Positions 1 to 8,513 of a DNA stretch of 42,384 nucleotides are shown in pieces; the first letter of the stretch is position 1; the number at the start of each line of letters is the position of its first letter. A model generated the notes under the pieces. That model had not been told where the DNA came from. It saw nothing but the letters and a program-made list of their open reading frames with translations, and made no database searches. This stretch comes from Bradyrhizobium sp. NAS80.1 (GTDB lineage: Bacteria; Pseudomonadota; Alphaproteobacteria; Rhizobiales; Xanthobacteraceae): assembly GCF_001908205.1 (NCBI RefSeq), contig NZ_LGHL01000082.1:1-42384 (forward strand). Direction: 5' to 3'. The translations under genes were made by a program, and so were the position numbers.

Positions 1-497
1 TGATCGCACGACGGCAGAAATGGGATCCCCACCGCTATGCGGTGAACTGACCGAGCGCACTTCACCGCGCGCGGTCGGAGACCGAGCGCTTGCAAAGCCA
101 ACAGACCGCTGAGCGGATGGGGGTCAAGGCCGTCAGCCGCCGAAGGCGGGGGCGCGCCAGCGCCAGCCTTGAGCCCGGCCGGTCAGCGGTCTACTTCCGG
201 CACAGTTGCTCTTGGCTATGAGGGCGAAGAGACGAAGCAAAGCTCGGGCAAATTCCGCCGCGAGGATGCGAATGCGTGTCTGTTATCTAGAACCGCAAAT
301 CGAGCGCATCCACGAAGTGGTGCGCAGCTGAGCAGGGGCCCATGTCTCCGCGCCCGCATGAAATTCAACGAGCAGAAACAATGCAGCAACGTTCAAGCCA
401 CACCGCGGCCACAGCTCTCCCATTTCAGAGCAAGCGAGGTGCTCTTGAGATGTGGAGATGTCGTCCAGGAGTTCAGGTTCGGCGGTGGCACGTCGTC
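1..497. other. Intergenic region with no convincing gene
   Basis: No reading frame here looks like a protein: the open frames are short, low-complexity translations without recognisable motifs. The first 200 bases are dense in self-complementary sequence. A perfect 6-bp hairpin (CACCGC/GCGGTG) lies at 30-44 and a larger branched inverted repeat at 103-192. From about 200 to 497 I see nothing recognisable. It lies beyond the 3' end of the minus-strand hydrolase gene, so it could hold a terminator or a structured RNA, or the end of something cut off by the window edge. Confidence 0.6.
103..192. repeat. Branched long inverted repeat, possible structured RNA or palindromic element
   Basis: The outer arms AGACCGCTGA (103-112) and TCAGCGGTCT (183-192) pair perfectly over 10 bp. 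An inner pair TCAAGGC (124-130) / GCCTTGA (166-172) continues the stem. A third hairpin CCGCC-GAA-GGCGG sits at 137-149. The three nested helices make about 90 bases of ordered secondary structure. There is no T-run directly after it, so it is not a classical terminator. It could be a dispersed palindromic element or a small RNA; sequence alone does not decide. Confidence 0.55.
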
Positions 498-1739
498 CTA
501 GCCGCCCAGAATCCGCCGGCAGGCGTCGACGAACACCTGGGCGCCGGTGACGATGTCTGCGTCGGCGGTGTTCTCGGTCCAGTGATGGCTGATGCCGCCG
601 ATCGACGGCACGAACAGCATGCCTGCGGGCATGATGGTCGCAAGCATCTGCGCATCGTGGCCGGCGCCGCTCGGTATGCGGATGGACCGTCCGTCCGCGA
701 GAGCCTTGCTCGCGGCCTCGATGGTATCCTGAAAGCCGGCGTTCATCATGGCGGGGGCACCGGTGCGCAGCTTCTCCACGGAGACGGTGCAGGGACCCTT
801 CGCGTTGACCTCGTCCGCCATGGTGCGCAGCAGATCCTCCAGCCGCGCGATGACGGAAGGATCGTCGTCGCGGATCTGGAACAGCATTTCAGCTCCGCCC
901 GGAATGATGCTCGGTGCACCCGGATCGAGCGTGATGCGGCCGGTGGTCCAGACCGTGCGCGGGCCACAAGCGCCCGGGAAACGCTCGTCGATCGCCACGC
1001 AGAACTTGGCCAGCGCCAGGCCGGCGTCTTTCCGCGCCGCCATGCGGGTGGTGCCGGCGTGGTTCTGCTCGCCGACGAAATTGATCCGGTACTGCCAGAT
1101 GCCGACGATGGAGGTCACGACGCCGATCGCAAGGCGTCCGCTCTCGAGCGTGTCGCCCTGCTCGATATGCGCCTCCAGATATCCGACGTGCCGTCCCGGC
1201 TCGGCTGTGACGCGCGCCCGCCCCGAGAGCCCCATGTGGGCGAGTGCGTCGCGCATGGTGCGGCCGCTGGTGCGGTCGCGCGCAGCGTCGATATCGGCTT
1301 CGGTCACCTGTCCGACATAGGACCGCGAGCCGAGGAAATGGCCGAAATGCCCTTCCTCGTCGCACCAGGCGGCGAGTTCGACGGCGCCCTTGAGCGAGGG
1401 ATCGGAGTTGAGGACGCGTGCGGCTTCGAGCGCATAGACGACGCCGAGCGGGCCATCGAGCCAGCCGGCGTAGTTCTGGCTTTCCAGGTGTGAGCCCGCC
1501 AGCAACTTCGGCCCCCGCTTTGCGCTGGTGCCGAAGACATTGCCGATGCCGTCGATCGCGGCGGAGAGACCGGCCTTGGGCAGTTTCTGCACCAGCCAAT
1601 CGAGCGACTGCCTGTGCGGCTCGGAGAAGGTCGGCTTGTGCACGCCGGTCTTGAAAGTGCCGATGGCACGGAGTGCATTGAGATCGGCGAGAACGCGCAT
1701 CCCATTGGCGCGTGGCTGAGTGTCAGGCATGTTCGGCAA
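498..1739 (-). CDS. Zn-dependent amidohydrolase, M20 family (allantoate / N-carbamoyl-amino-acid hydrolase type)
   Basis: Predicted cytoplasmic metallohydrolase of 413 residues, the usual length for the allantoate amidohydrolase / N-carbamoyl-L-amino acid hydrolase (HyuC/AllC) branch of peptidase family M20. Visible signatures are GSHLES (around 82-87, normally GSHLDT, with the metal-binding His), a conserved Asp at WLDGPLG, the CDEEGHFG acidic metal site and EAHIEQG. These enzymes hydrolyse N-carbamoyl or ureido groups; the substrate here is unknown. The start lies inside the upstream ATPase gene (17-base overlap; a second ATG at 1730 is also possible), so it is translated with the ABC importer. 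The likely role is cleaving what that importer brings in. Its position beside hutC hints at a nitrogen compound, but that is inference. Confidence 0.82.
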   Translation of the reverse strand: MPNMPDTQPRANGMRVLADLNALRAIGTFKTGVHKPTFSEPHRQSLDWLVQKLPKAGLSAAIDGIGNVFGTSAKRGPKLLAGSHLESQNYAGWLDGPLGVVYALEAARVLNSDPSLKGAVELAAWCDEEGHFGHFLGSRSYVGQVTEADIDAARDRTSGRTMRDALAHMGLSGRARVTAEPGRHVGYLEAHIEQGDTLESGRLAIGVVTSIVGIWQYRINFVGEQNHAGTTRMAARKDAGLALAKFCVAIDERFPGACGPRTVWTTGRITLDPGAPSIIPGGAEMLFQIRDDDPSVIARLEDLLRTMADEVNAKGPCTVSVEKLRTGAPAMMNAGFQDTIEAASKALADGRSIRIPSGAGHDAQMLATIMPAGMLFVPSIGGISHHWTENTADADIVTGAQVFVDACRRILGG

Positions 1740-2508
1740 CCTTCAGCGCCTCGGTGCGGATCTCCTCGACCAGCCGTTCCTTCAGCTGGACGAATTCCGG
1801 CGTGGTCTTGATCTTGTAGGAGCGCGGATGCGGCAGGTCCACATTGATCTCGGCCTTGATGCGGCCAGGGCGTGCGCTCATGACGATAACGCGGCTGCCG
1901 AGGAAGATGGCTTCCTCGATGTCGTGGGTGACGAACAGCACTGTCTTCTGATCGCGCTCCCAGATTCCGAGCAGCATTTCCTGCATCAAGGCGCGGGTCT
2001 GGTTGTCCAGTGCGCCGAAGGGCTCGTCGAGGAGCAGGATCTTCGGATCATTGGCGAGTGCACGGGCGATCGCCGTGCGCTGCTGCATGCCGCCGGAGAG
2101 CTGTTTTGGCCAGTGGTTCTCGAAGCCGGACAATCCAACCTGGCGGATGAAGGCATCAGCGATCTTGTTCCGCTCGTCCTGCGGCACGCCGCGCTCGCGC
2201 AGGCCGAAGGCGATGTTTTCGCGCACGGTCAACCACGGGAACAGAGTGTAGGACTGGAACACCATGCCGCGATCGGCGCCCGGGCCGGTCACCTCGCGCC
2301 CGTCGAGCGTGACGCGTCCGCTGGTCGGACGATCGAGGCCGGCGACGATACGCAGCAGCGTGGACTTGCCGCAGCCGGAGGGGCCGAGGATGGTGACGAA
2401 GTCGTTGTTGCCGATGGTGAGGTCGGTCGGCTCCAGCGCCCTGGTCGGCGCGTTGCCGTGGCGCGCGGGGAAGGTTCGCGAGACCTGTTCGATCTTGAGG
2501 GTCGTCAT
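1723..2508 (-). CDS. ABC transporter ATP-binding protein, NitT/TauT (TauB/SsuB) type
   Basis: Cytoplasmic ATPase of 261 residues powering the adjacent permease. It shows Walker A GPSGCGKST (42-50), a Q-loop region near MVFQSY, the signature LSGGMQQR (137-144), Walker B ILLLDEP (157-163) and an H-loop (VTHD). The sequence is typical of the nitrate/sulfonate/taurine/thiamine-precursor importer class. It overlaps the permease gene by 4 bases and the hydrolase gene by 17. The set is complete (ATPase, permease, binding protein), but the substrate cannot be read from the ATPase. Confidence 0.93.
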   Translation of the reverse strand: MTTLKIEQVSRTFPARHGNAPTRALEPTDLTIGNNDFVTILGPSGCGKSTLLRIVAGLDRPTSGRVTLDGREVTGPGADRGMVFQSYTLFPWLTVRENIAFGLRERGVPQDERNKIADAFIRQVGLSGFENHWPKQLSGGMQQRTAIARALANDPKILLLDEPFGALDNQTRALMQEMLLGIWERDQKTVLFVTHDIEEAIFLGSRVIVMSARPGRIKAEINVDLPHPRSYKIKTTPEFVQLKERLVEEIRTEALKVAEHA

Positions 2509-3281
2509 GCGAGCTTCCAGGGGAACAGCCAGGCGTTGAATGCCTTGAACATGAAGTCGGAGAGGAGGCCGATCAGTCCGATCAAGATGATGCCGAAGAT
2601 GATCTGGCCGGTGTTGAGCAACGCCTGGCTGTCGGTGATCATGTGGCCGATGCCCGAGGACGAACCGATCAGCTCGGCGACGATGACGTAGGTCCAGGCC
2701 CAGCCCAGCACCAGCCGCAAAATCTCCGCGATCTCGGGCGCGGAGGAAGGCAAGAGCACGCGGCGGATGATGCCGCGGTCGCTGGCCCCTAACGTATAGG
2801 CCGCCTCGACCAGGTCGCGCCGCGTCGCGCCGACGGTCACGGCGACCATCAGGATGACCTGGAACACCGAGCCGATGAAAATGACGAGCAGCTTTTGCAA
2901 TTCGCCGATACCGGCCCAGAGGATCAGGAGCGGGATAAAGGCCGAAGCTGGCAAATAGCGCGCGAAGGAGACGAACGGTTCGAGGAACGCTTCGATGGGC
3001 TTGTAGGCCCCCATCAGCACGCCGAGCGGCACCGCGATAATCGTCGCGAGCGCAAAGCCGCCGACAACGCGCCAGATCGTCATGCCGATGTCGTATACGA
3101 ATCCCTGCTTCGCCAGCAGGTCAAAGCCCTCCTGCACCATGGTCAGCGGATTTGCGAGGAAGGTTTTCGACACATGGCCGCCGAGCGTCGCCCAGGACCA
3201 GAGGGCAACGAACAGCACGAAGAACGCAAGGCCGTAAGCCACGCGCTGCTTCGATGTCACGGGATCCAGGGGGCGCATCAA
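2505..3281 (-). CDS. ABC transporter permease, NitT/TauT (TauC/SsuC) type
   Basis: Inner-membrane permease of 258 residues with about six hydrophobic segments, beginning with a transmembrane helix at roughly residues 14-33. It carries the cytoplasmic EAA loop (VEAAYTLGASDRGIIRRVLLPSS, with Glu-Ala-Ala and the later Gly) that docks on the ATPase. Its gene ends in a 4-base ATGA overlap with the ATPase gene and starts about 70 bases after the binding-protein gene, so the three are one operon. It would pass the ligand of the binding protein encoded at 3351-4295 into the cytoplasm. Confidence 0.92.
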   Translation of the reverse strand: MMRPLDPVTSKQRVAYGLAFFVLFVALWSWATLGGHVSKTFLANPLTMVQEGFDLLAKQGFVYDIGMTIWRVVGGFALATIIAVPLGVLMGAYKPIEAFLEPFVSFARYLPASAFIPLLILWAGIGELQKLLVIFIGSVFQVILMVAVTVGATRRDLVEAAYTLGASDRGIIRRVLLPSSAPEIAEILRLVLGWAWTYVIVAELIGSSSGIGHMITDSQALLNTGQIIFGIILIGLIGLLSDFMFKAFNAWLFPWKLA

Positions 3282-3350
3282 ACTGTCTATCCGAATAGTC
3301 GATCATGTGCCGATCCCGCGTCTCAGCGGGACCGGCAGCTCTTGAAGAGT

Positions 3351-4295
3351 TTACTTGATGAAGCTCGCGTCGAAGAGGTCCTCGACCTTCGGCGCAGCCT
3401 TGATGATGCCGATCTCGAGCAGGAGCTCGGCGGCGTCCTTGTTGAAGGTCAGGAAGTCGCCGGCGAAGAATTTCTGGTTCGCGGCCTTGTCCTGCCAGCG
3501 CAGGTACTTTGCCGAGTTCCCGAACTGCTCGCCGGTCTGCTTCACGTCGGCGCCCATGATCTCGTAGGCCTTGGCCTGGTCCTTGGCGATCATGTCGAGT
3601 GCCTCGAAATAGCTGTCGGCGAGCGCCTTGGCGGCCTTCGGGTTCTCGGTGAGGAACTTCGGCGTGCAGCCGAACGTGTCCATGACAATCGGATAGTCGA
3701 GCGTGGTGGCGATGATCTTGCCCTTGTCGGGCGCAGCGCGCACCGTCGACAGGTACGGCTCATAGGTCATCGCGGCATCGTTCTGGCCGGACACGAAGGC
3801 CTGCGCAGCCGCAGCCGGCTCGAGGTTCACGACGGTGACGTCCTTCACCGAGAGGCCATTCTTCTTGAGCATCCAGGCCAGCGCAAAATAGGGCGAGGTG
3901 CCGGGCGCGGAGGCCGCGACCGTCTTGCCCTTCAGCTCCTTAATGGACGTAACGTCGTTGCGCACGGCCATGCCGTCGGCGCCGTAGCTCTTGTCGAGCT
4001 GGAAGATCTGCTTGGTCGCAACGCCGTTGGCGTTCCAGGAGATCCAGGTCTCGACCGTTGTTGCCGCGCACTGGACGTCGCCGGAGGCGATCGCGAGGTG
4101 GCGGTCCTTCTGCGGGATCTTCTTGATCGTGACGTCGAGGCCGTTCTTCTTGAAGATGCCGGCCTCCTTCGCGAGCGTCAGCGGCGCGAAGCCGGTCCAT
4201 CCGGAGATGCCGATGCCGACCTTGACGTCGTCAGCGAGCACCGGAGTGGAGGCCGCGAGGGCAATGATTGTCGCAAATACTTTCGAACTACGCAT
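3351..4295 (-). CDS. ABC transporter substrate-binding protein, NitT/TauT (NMT1/SsuA-like)
   Basis: Periplasmic binding protein of 314 residues. It has an N-terminal signal peptide (hydrophobic core in the first 20 residues, cleavage probably after VLA at 19-21). The start of the mature part (VGIGISGWTGFAPL) and the later GTSPYFA segment match the NMT1/SsuA/TauA fold. GAGGACG precedes the ATG at good spacing. It is the first gene of the importer-hydrolase operon. The 108-base gap to the upstream hutC could hold a separate promoter, though read-through from hutC is possible. The ligand is unknown; sulfonates, pyrimidine precursors or carbamoyl/ureido compounds would all fit the family. Confidence 0.9.
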   Translation of the reverse strand: MRSSKVFATIIALAASTPVLADDVKVGIGISGWTGFAPLTLAKEAGIFKKNGLDVTIKKIPQKDRHLAIASGDVQCAATTVETWISWNANGVATKQIFQLDKSYGADGMAVRNDVTSIKELKGKTVAASAPGTSPYFALAWMLKKNGLSVKDVTVVNLEPAAAAQAFVSGQNDAAMTYEPYLSTVRAAPDKGKIIATTLDYPIVMDTFGCTPKFLTENPKAAKALADSYFEALDMIAKDQAKAYEIMGADVKQTGEQFGNSAKYLRWQDKAANQKFFAGDFLTFNKDAAELLLEIGIIKAAPKVEDLFDASFIK

Positions 4296-4403
4296 GATTG
4301 TCGTCCTCTTGCCGATCGATGGATTGCCGTCCTGTTGATCTCTTTATGTCGGCCCATGGACCGTTGCCCGAAACACTGCACGATTTGTGCCGACATTGTT
4401 CTT

Positions 4404-5132
4404 TCAGCCTCCCTTGAATCGGGCGACTAGGCGGTGAGAGTCACCGGGATAAAGCAGGCGCACCGCGGTGATCGTGCGCGCGCTGCGCCAGGTGTAGCGG
4501 TCGATCACGAGGCAGGGCGCGCCGACTGCGATGTCGAGCGCTTCCGCGGTGCGTTCATCCGCAGCGATCGCGCTGATCGTATGCTCGGCCTCTGTCCATG
4601 GGACATGATGAAGCAGCCACGAGCCGGGCGGCTCGCGCGAGAAATCCGCGGTCGCAGCATTCGGCACGGACGACAGGTCGATCAGCCTGTCCTCGACAGC
4701 AAAGGGCACATTGTCGGCGCTGTGGCGGCAGGTGATCGCGACCACCTTGCCGGCCTTCTTCACGCCGAGACGGTCACGATCAGCCGCGGTCGCCGCGCGC
4801 AGCTTTCGGCCGATCAGCTCATAGCCGTAGCTGCGGCCGAGCGCAATGATCTCGGCACGGATGTCGGCGATCTTCAGCACAGCCGACAGATGCTGCGGCC
4901 GGCGCACGAAGGAGCCGGCGCGCCGCCGCCGCTCGATCAGGTCGGCCTGCGCGAGTTCCGACAGCGCCTTGTTCACCGTCATCCTCGAACAGCCGTAGCG
5001 TGCGACCAGCTCGTGCTCGAAGGGAATGCGATGCCCGGGAGGCCATTCGCCGGTCAGGATGCGCTTTTCAATGTCGGCGCGGATGCGCTTGTAGAGCGTG
5101 GTCTTGTCGGCCGCGTCCGTGGCGAGGCTCAT
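4404..5132 (-). CDS. hutC: Histidine utilisation repressor HutC (GntR family)
   Basis: DNA-binding repressor of 242 residues. An N-terminal GntR winged helix-turn-helix (residues about 12-78: LYKRIRADIEKRIL, PFEHELVARYGCSRMTVNKAL) is followed by a UTRA effector-binding domain of the HutC subfamily. In known systems HutC is released from DNA by urocanate. The start codon overlaps the stop of the hutF remnant (ATGA), so translation is probably coupled. A palindrome matching the HutC-subfamily operator consensus lies at 5641-5652, between this minus-strand unit and hutI, so it probably controls both directions and itself. Confidence 0.9.
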   Translation of the reverse strand: MSLATDAADKTTLYKRIRADIEKRILTGEWPPGHRIPFEHELVARYGCSRMTVNKALSELAQADLIERRRRAGSFVRRPQHLSAVLKIADIRAEIIALGRSYGYELIGRKLRAATAADRDRLGVKKAGKVVAITCRHSADNVPFAVEDRLIDLSSVPNAATADFSREPPGSWLLHHVPWTEAEHTISAIAADERTAEALDIAVGAPCLVIDRYTWRSARTITAVRLLYPGDSHRLVARFKGG

Positions 5133-5602
5133 GCGAAAAGCCTCCGCACCGCCGCGTTGAAGCGCTCGCGTGCAGCCTGGCGCAATTTATGTCGCCCGCC
5201 TTCAACGACCTTGTGACCGCCGGCCCAGACGCAATCGATCGCGCCGCTGCTAGCCGCAAAGATCCAGCCATCGATAACGGCGTCCTGCTCGCGCCCCGCT
5301 AGCGACGGATGGGCGGTATCGAGCGTGACGATGTCGGCGCGTGCCCCGTGTGTGAGGCCGGCCGTTGTCTGCGCCAGCGCCTTTGCGCCACCTGCAAGCG
5401 CATGATCGAACAACGTGCGTCCCGTCGAGCGGCCTGCGCCACCGCAGAGCACGTTGCGCTCGAGATACCTAAGGCGTTGGCCGTATTCGAGCTGGCGCAG
5501 TTCGTCGGCGGCCACGCCGACCAGCACGTTGGAATCGGTGACCTGCACGTCATTGGCCCAGCCCGAGGGCAGGAGCGCGGAGGCGAAATGCAGTCGGGTC
5601 AT
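5129..5602 (-). pseudogene. hutF: hutF remnant (formimidoylglutamate deiminase) with large in-frame internal deletion
   Basis: HutF converts N-formimidoyl-glutamate to N-formyl-glutamate and is normally about 450 residues. Here only 157 remain. The N-terminal strand segment (MTRLHFASALLPSGWANDVQ) is joined directly at about residue 21/22 to the C-terminal part beginning TDSNVLVG and running through ELRQLEYGQRL, HPSLAGR and WIFA. The roughly 290 missing residues carry the metal-binding HSH motif and the central catalytic His/Glu residues, so the product cannot be an active deiminase. The reading frame is kept and its stop overlaps the hutC start. I chose the ATG at 5602 because the family sequence begins there; an upstream start at 5629 is possible. 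Confidence 0.85.
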
Positions 5603-5636
5603 GATTACGCGCCGGCTGGACAGAACCATCCCACGA

Positions 5637-5656
5637 TTATATGTCTAGACATTTAA
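5637..5656. promoter_or_regulatory. HutC operator palindrome in the hutF/hutI divergent region
   Basis: ATGTCTAGACAT at 5641-5652 is a perfect 12-bp palindrome. It fits the published HutC-subfamily consensus NyGTMTAKACNy at every position. The symmetry extends to 5637-5656 with one mismatched pair (5640/5653). It is placed 46 bases before the hutI start and 35 bases from the hutF/hutC start, as expected for a shared operator repressing both divergent units. Confidence 0.75.
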
Positions 5657-5701
5657 GTCAAGCATCCTAGGGAGCGGGGACATCCGCAAAGGGACGGCTG
5701 C

Positions 5702-6916
5702 ATGGCAGAGCGCTTCGACCGGATCTGGCATAACGCCCGGCTCGCCACGATGCGGGCCGATCGTCCCGATCTCGGCGAGATCGACCATGGCGTGGTCGCC
5801 ACGCGTGGCGGCCACATTGCTTATGCGGGTACGCAGGCGGATTTTCCGGCCGATGCGGACGCGATCGAGCGGATTGATTGCGAGGGGCGCTGGATTACGC
5901 CCGGCCTCGTCGACTGCCACACCCATCTCGTCTATGGCGGCAACCGCGCGCACGAATTCGAGCTGCGCCTGAGGGGCGCAAGCTACGAGGAGATCGCGCG
6001 AGCCGGCGGCGGCATCGTCTCTACGGTGGCTGCCACGCGCAAGGCGAGCGAGGCCGAGCTCGTCGCAAGCGCGCTGCCGCGGCTCGATGCGCTGATCGGC
6101 GAGGGCGCGACCACGGTCGAGATCAAGTCCGGCTATGGCCTCGAGACCGAAACCGAGATGCGGCAGCTCGCCGCCGCGCGCAGCCTCGGCGGTCAGCGGA
6201 AGGTTGCGATCCGTACATCCTTTCTCGGCGCCCATGCGCTGCCGGTAGACGCCGATGGCGACAAGGATCGCTACATCGATCTCGTGTGCAAGGAGATGCT
6301 GCCCGCCGTCGCAAAGGCGGGCCTTGCCGATGCCGTCGATGCCTTCATGGAAGGCATCGCGTTCTCGGCTGAGCAGACGGCGCGGGTGTTCGCGACGGCG
6401 AGGGCCCTCGGATTGCCGGTCAAGCTCCATGCCGATCAGCTCTCGAACCTCGGCGGTGCCGCGCTCGCCGCAAAATTCTCCGCGCTCTCCGCCGATCACC
6501 TCGAGCACACGGACGAGGCTGGCGCGGCGGCGATGGCGAAGGCCGGAACGGTGGCCGTGCTGCTCCCGGGCGCCTTCTACTTCATCCGCGAGACGCAGAA
6601 GCCGCCGGTCGAGGCATTCCGCAAGCACGGCGTCCACATGGCCCTCGCGACCGATTGTAATCCCGGCAGCTCGCCGCTGACCTCGCTCCTGCTCGCAATG
6701 AACATGGGCGCGACGCTGTTCCGGATGACGGTGGCCGAATGCCTTGCCGGCGTCACCCGTGAAGGCGCGCGGGCGCTCGGCATGCTCCATGAGATCGGTA
6801 CGCTCGAAGCCGGCAAATGGTGCGACCTCGCGATCTGGGACATCGAGCGGCCCGCCGAGCTCGTCTACCGCATCGGCTTCAATCCGCTGCATCGCCGGGT
6901 GTGGAGGGGACAGTGA
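5702..6916 (+). CDS. hutI: Imidazolonepropionase HutI
   Basis: Third enzyme of histidine degradation: opens 4-imidazolone-5-propionate to N-formimidoyl-L-glutamate in the cytoplasm. The 404 residues match the family length. The amidohydrolase metal site is visible at DCHTHLVYGG (His73, His75), followed by IKSGYGLE, HADQ and the C-terminal ATDCNPGS motif. All expected motifs are intact, unlike the neighbouring hutF. AAGGGACGG lies before the ATG. The last bases overlap the GTG start of hutH (GTGA), so the two genes are co-translated under the HutC operator upstream. Confidence 0.95.
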   Translation: MAERFDRIWHNARLATMRADRPDLGEIDHGVVATRGGHIAYAGTQADFPADADAIERIDCEGRWITPGLVDCHTHLVYGGNRAHEFELRLRGASYEEIARAGGGIVSTVAATRKASEAELVASALPRLDALIGEGATTVEIKSGYGLETETEMRQLAAARSLGGQRKVAIRTSFLGAHALPVDADGDKDRYIDLVCKEMLPAVAKAGLADAVDAFMEGIAFSAEQTARVFATARALGLPVKLHADQLSNLGGAALAAKFSALSADHLEHTDEAGAAAMAKAGTVAVLLPGAFYFIRETQKPPVEAFRKHGVHMALATDCNPGSSPLTSLLLAMNMGATLFRMTVAECLAGVTREGARALGMLHEIGTLEAGKWCDLAIWDIERPAELVYRIGFNPLHRRVWRGQ

Positions 6917-8472
6917 CAGAGCAGGGCGCAGCAATCGTCGTCAAACCGGGAGCGGTGCGCTTCGACGATCTCGTGCGCGTGCTTGCAGGACAACCTGTCG
7001 TTCTCGATTCCTCGTTCTGGCCGCGCGTCGAGGCGGCGGCTGAGATCGTCGCAAAGGCGGCCCAAGCCGACGTTCCCGTCTACGGGATCAACACCGGGTT
7101 CGGGAAGCTTGCCTCGAAGCGCATTCCACCGGATCAGACCGCGCTGCTCCAGCGCAACCTGATCGTCTCGCATTGCTGCGGCGTCGGGCCGGCGACGCCG
7201 GAACCGATCGTCCGCCTGATGATGGCGCTGAAGATCGTCTCGCTTGGACGCGGCGCCTCCGGCGTGCGCCGTGAGGTGATCGAGCAGTTGCAGGCCATGC
7301 TGGCGCGGCGCGTCTATCCGCTGGTGCCGCAGCAGGGCTCAGTCGGCGCCTCCGGCGATCTCGCGCCACTCGCGCATATGACCGCAGTGATGATCGGCGA
7401 AGGGCAGGCGATCGTTGATGGCGGCATCGTCCCCGGCAGCGAGGCGCTCGCCGCAGCCGGCCTTGCACCGCTGACGCTCGGCCCCAAGGAGGGGCTTGCG
7501 CTAATCAACGGCACGCAGTTCTCGACCGCCTACGCCATTTCCGGCGTGCTGCGTGCATTTCGCCTAGCGCGCGCCGCGCTGGTCACCGGTGCGCTGTCGG
7601 TGGATGCGGCGATGGCATCGACGGCGCCGTTCCGCCCCGAAATTCAGGCGCTGCGCGGTCATGCCGGACAGATCGCGGCGGCGGCGACGTTGACCGCGCT
7701 GCTCGATGGCAGCGACATCCGTCTGTCGCATCTCGAAGGCGACGAACGCGTGCAGGATCCTTATTGCCTGCGTTGCCAGCCGCAGGTTGCGGGCGCAGCG
7801 CTCGACCTGATTACGCAGGCGGCGCGAGGCCTGATCGTCGAAGCCAACGCCGTCACCGATAATCCGCTCGTCCTGGTCGAGACCGGCGAGATCGTCTCCG
7901 GGGGTAACTTCCACGCCGAACCGGTAGCTTTTGCCGCCGACTCCCTCGCGCTGGCGCTATCTGAGATCGGGGCGATCAGCGAGCGGCGCATCGCGACGCT
8001 GGTTGACCCCGCGCTCAATTTCGGCTTGCCGCCGTTCCTCACGCCCGATCCCGGCATCAATTCCGGCTTCATGATCGCCGAGGTGACGGCGGCCGCGCTC
8101 TACGCCGAGAACAAGCAGCGCGCGCTCGCCTGCTCGATCGACTCGACGCCGACCAGCGCCAACCAGGAAGACCATGTCTCGATGGCCGCGCACGCTGCGC
8201 GACGCCTGTCGGATATGGCCGACAATCTGGCCGCCATCCTCGGCATTGAGCTTCTGGTCGCTGCCCAGGGCATCACGCTGCGCGCGCCGCATGCGACCAG
8301 CGCGCCACTCGTTGCCGTCATCGCCGCGCTTCGCGAACATGTACCCGCGCTCGGCGCCGACCGCTACATGGCTGGCGATCTCGCCAAGGCCGCCGCGCTG
8401 ATCGAAGCCGATGCGCTGCCGGCCGCGGCGATCGCCGCGCTTCCATCCGATCCGTTTCCAAGACTTGATTGA
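6913..8472 (+). CDS. hutH: Histidine ammonia-lyase HutH
   Basis: First enzyme of histidine degradation: removes ammonia from L-histidine to give trans-urocanate. The Ala-Ser-Gly triad that self-cyclises to the MIO electrophile is at 146-148 (SVGASGDLAP). YGINTGFG near 57-64, TDNPL and the C-terminal LRAPHATSA complete the family pattern. I chose the GTG at 6913, which overlaps the hutI stop and gives 519 residues, close to the usual 510; the open frame extends upstream but without family sequence. HutH is intact although the enzyme that uses urocanate (HutU) is only a scrap downstream, so its product has no local outlet. Confidence 0.94.
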   Translation: MTEQGAAIVVKPGAVRFDDLVRVLAGQPVVLDSSFWPRVEAAAEIVAKAAQADVPVYGINTGFGKLASKRIPPDQTALLQRNLIVSHCCGVGPATPEPIVRLMMALKIVSLGRGASGVRREVIEQLQAMLARRVYPLVPQQGSVGASGDLAPLAHMTAVMIGEGQAIVDGGIVPGSEALAAAGLAPLTLGPKEGLALINGTQFSTAYAISGVLRAFRLARAALVTGALSVDAAMASTAPFRPEIQALRGHAGQIAAAATLTALLDGSDIRLSHLEGDERVQDPYCLRCQPQVAGAALDLITQAARGLIVEANAVTDNPLVLVETGEIVSGGNFHAEPVAFAADSLALALSEIGAISERRIATLVDPALNFGLPPFLTPDPGINSGFMIAEVTAAALYAENKQRALACSIDSTPTSANQEDHVSMAAHAARRLSDMADNLAAILGIELLVAAQGITLRAPHATSAPLVAVIAALREHVPALGADRYMAGDLAKAAALIEADALPAAAIAALPSDPFPRLD

Positions 8473-8513
8473 ACAAGACTCGTGGCCGGATGCGCAGCGC
8501 ATTCCGACGCTCG

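Noticed and set aside
103..192. Rho-independent terminator
   Set aside because: The stem is long and branched, and no T-run follows it on either strand.
342..1493. Plus-strand open frame of 383 codons
   Set aside because: Antisense shadow of the M20 hydrolase gene, whose motifs are all on the minus strand.
2895..4430. Plus-strand open frame of 511 codons
   Set aside because: Shadow of the ABC permease and binding-protein genes, which show clear family sequence on the minus strand.
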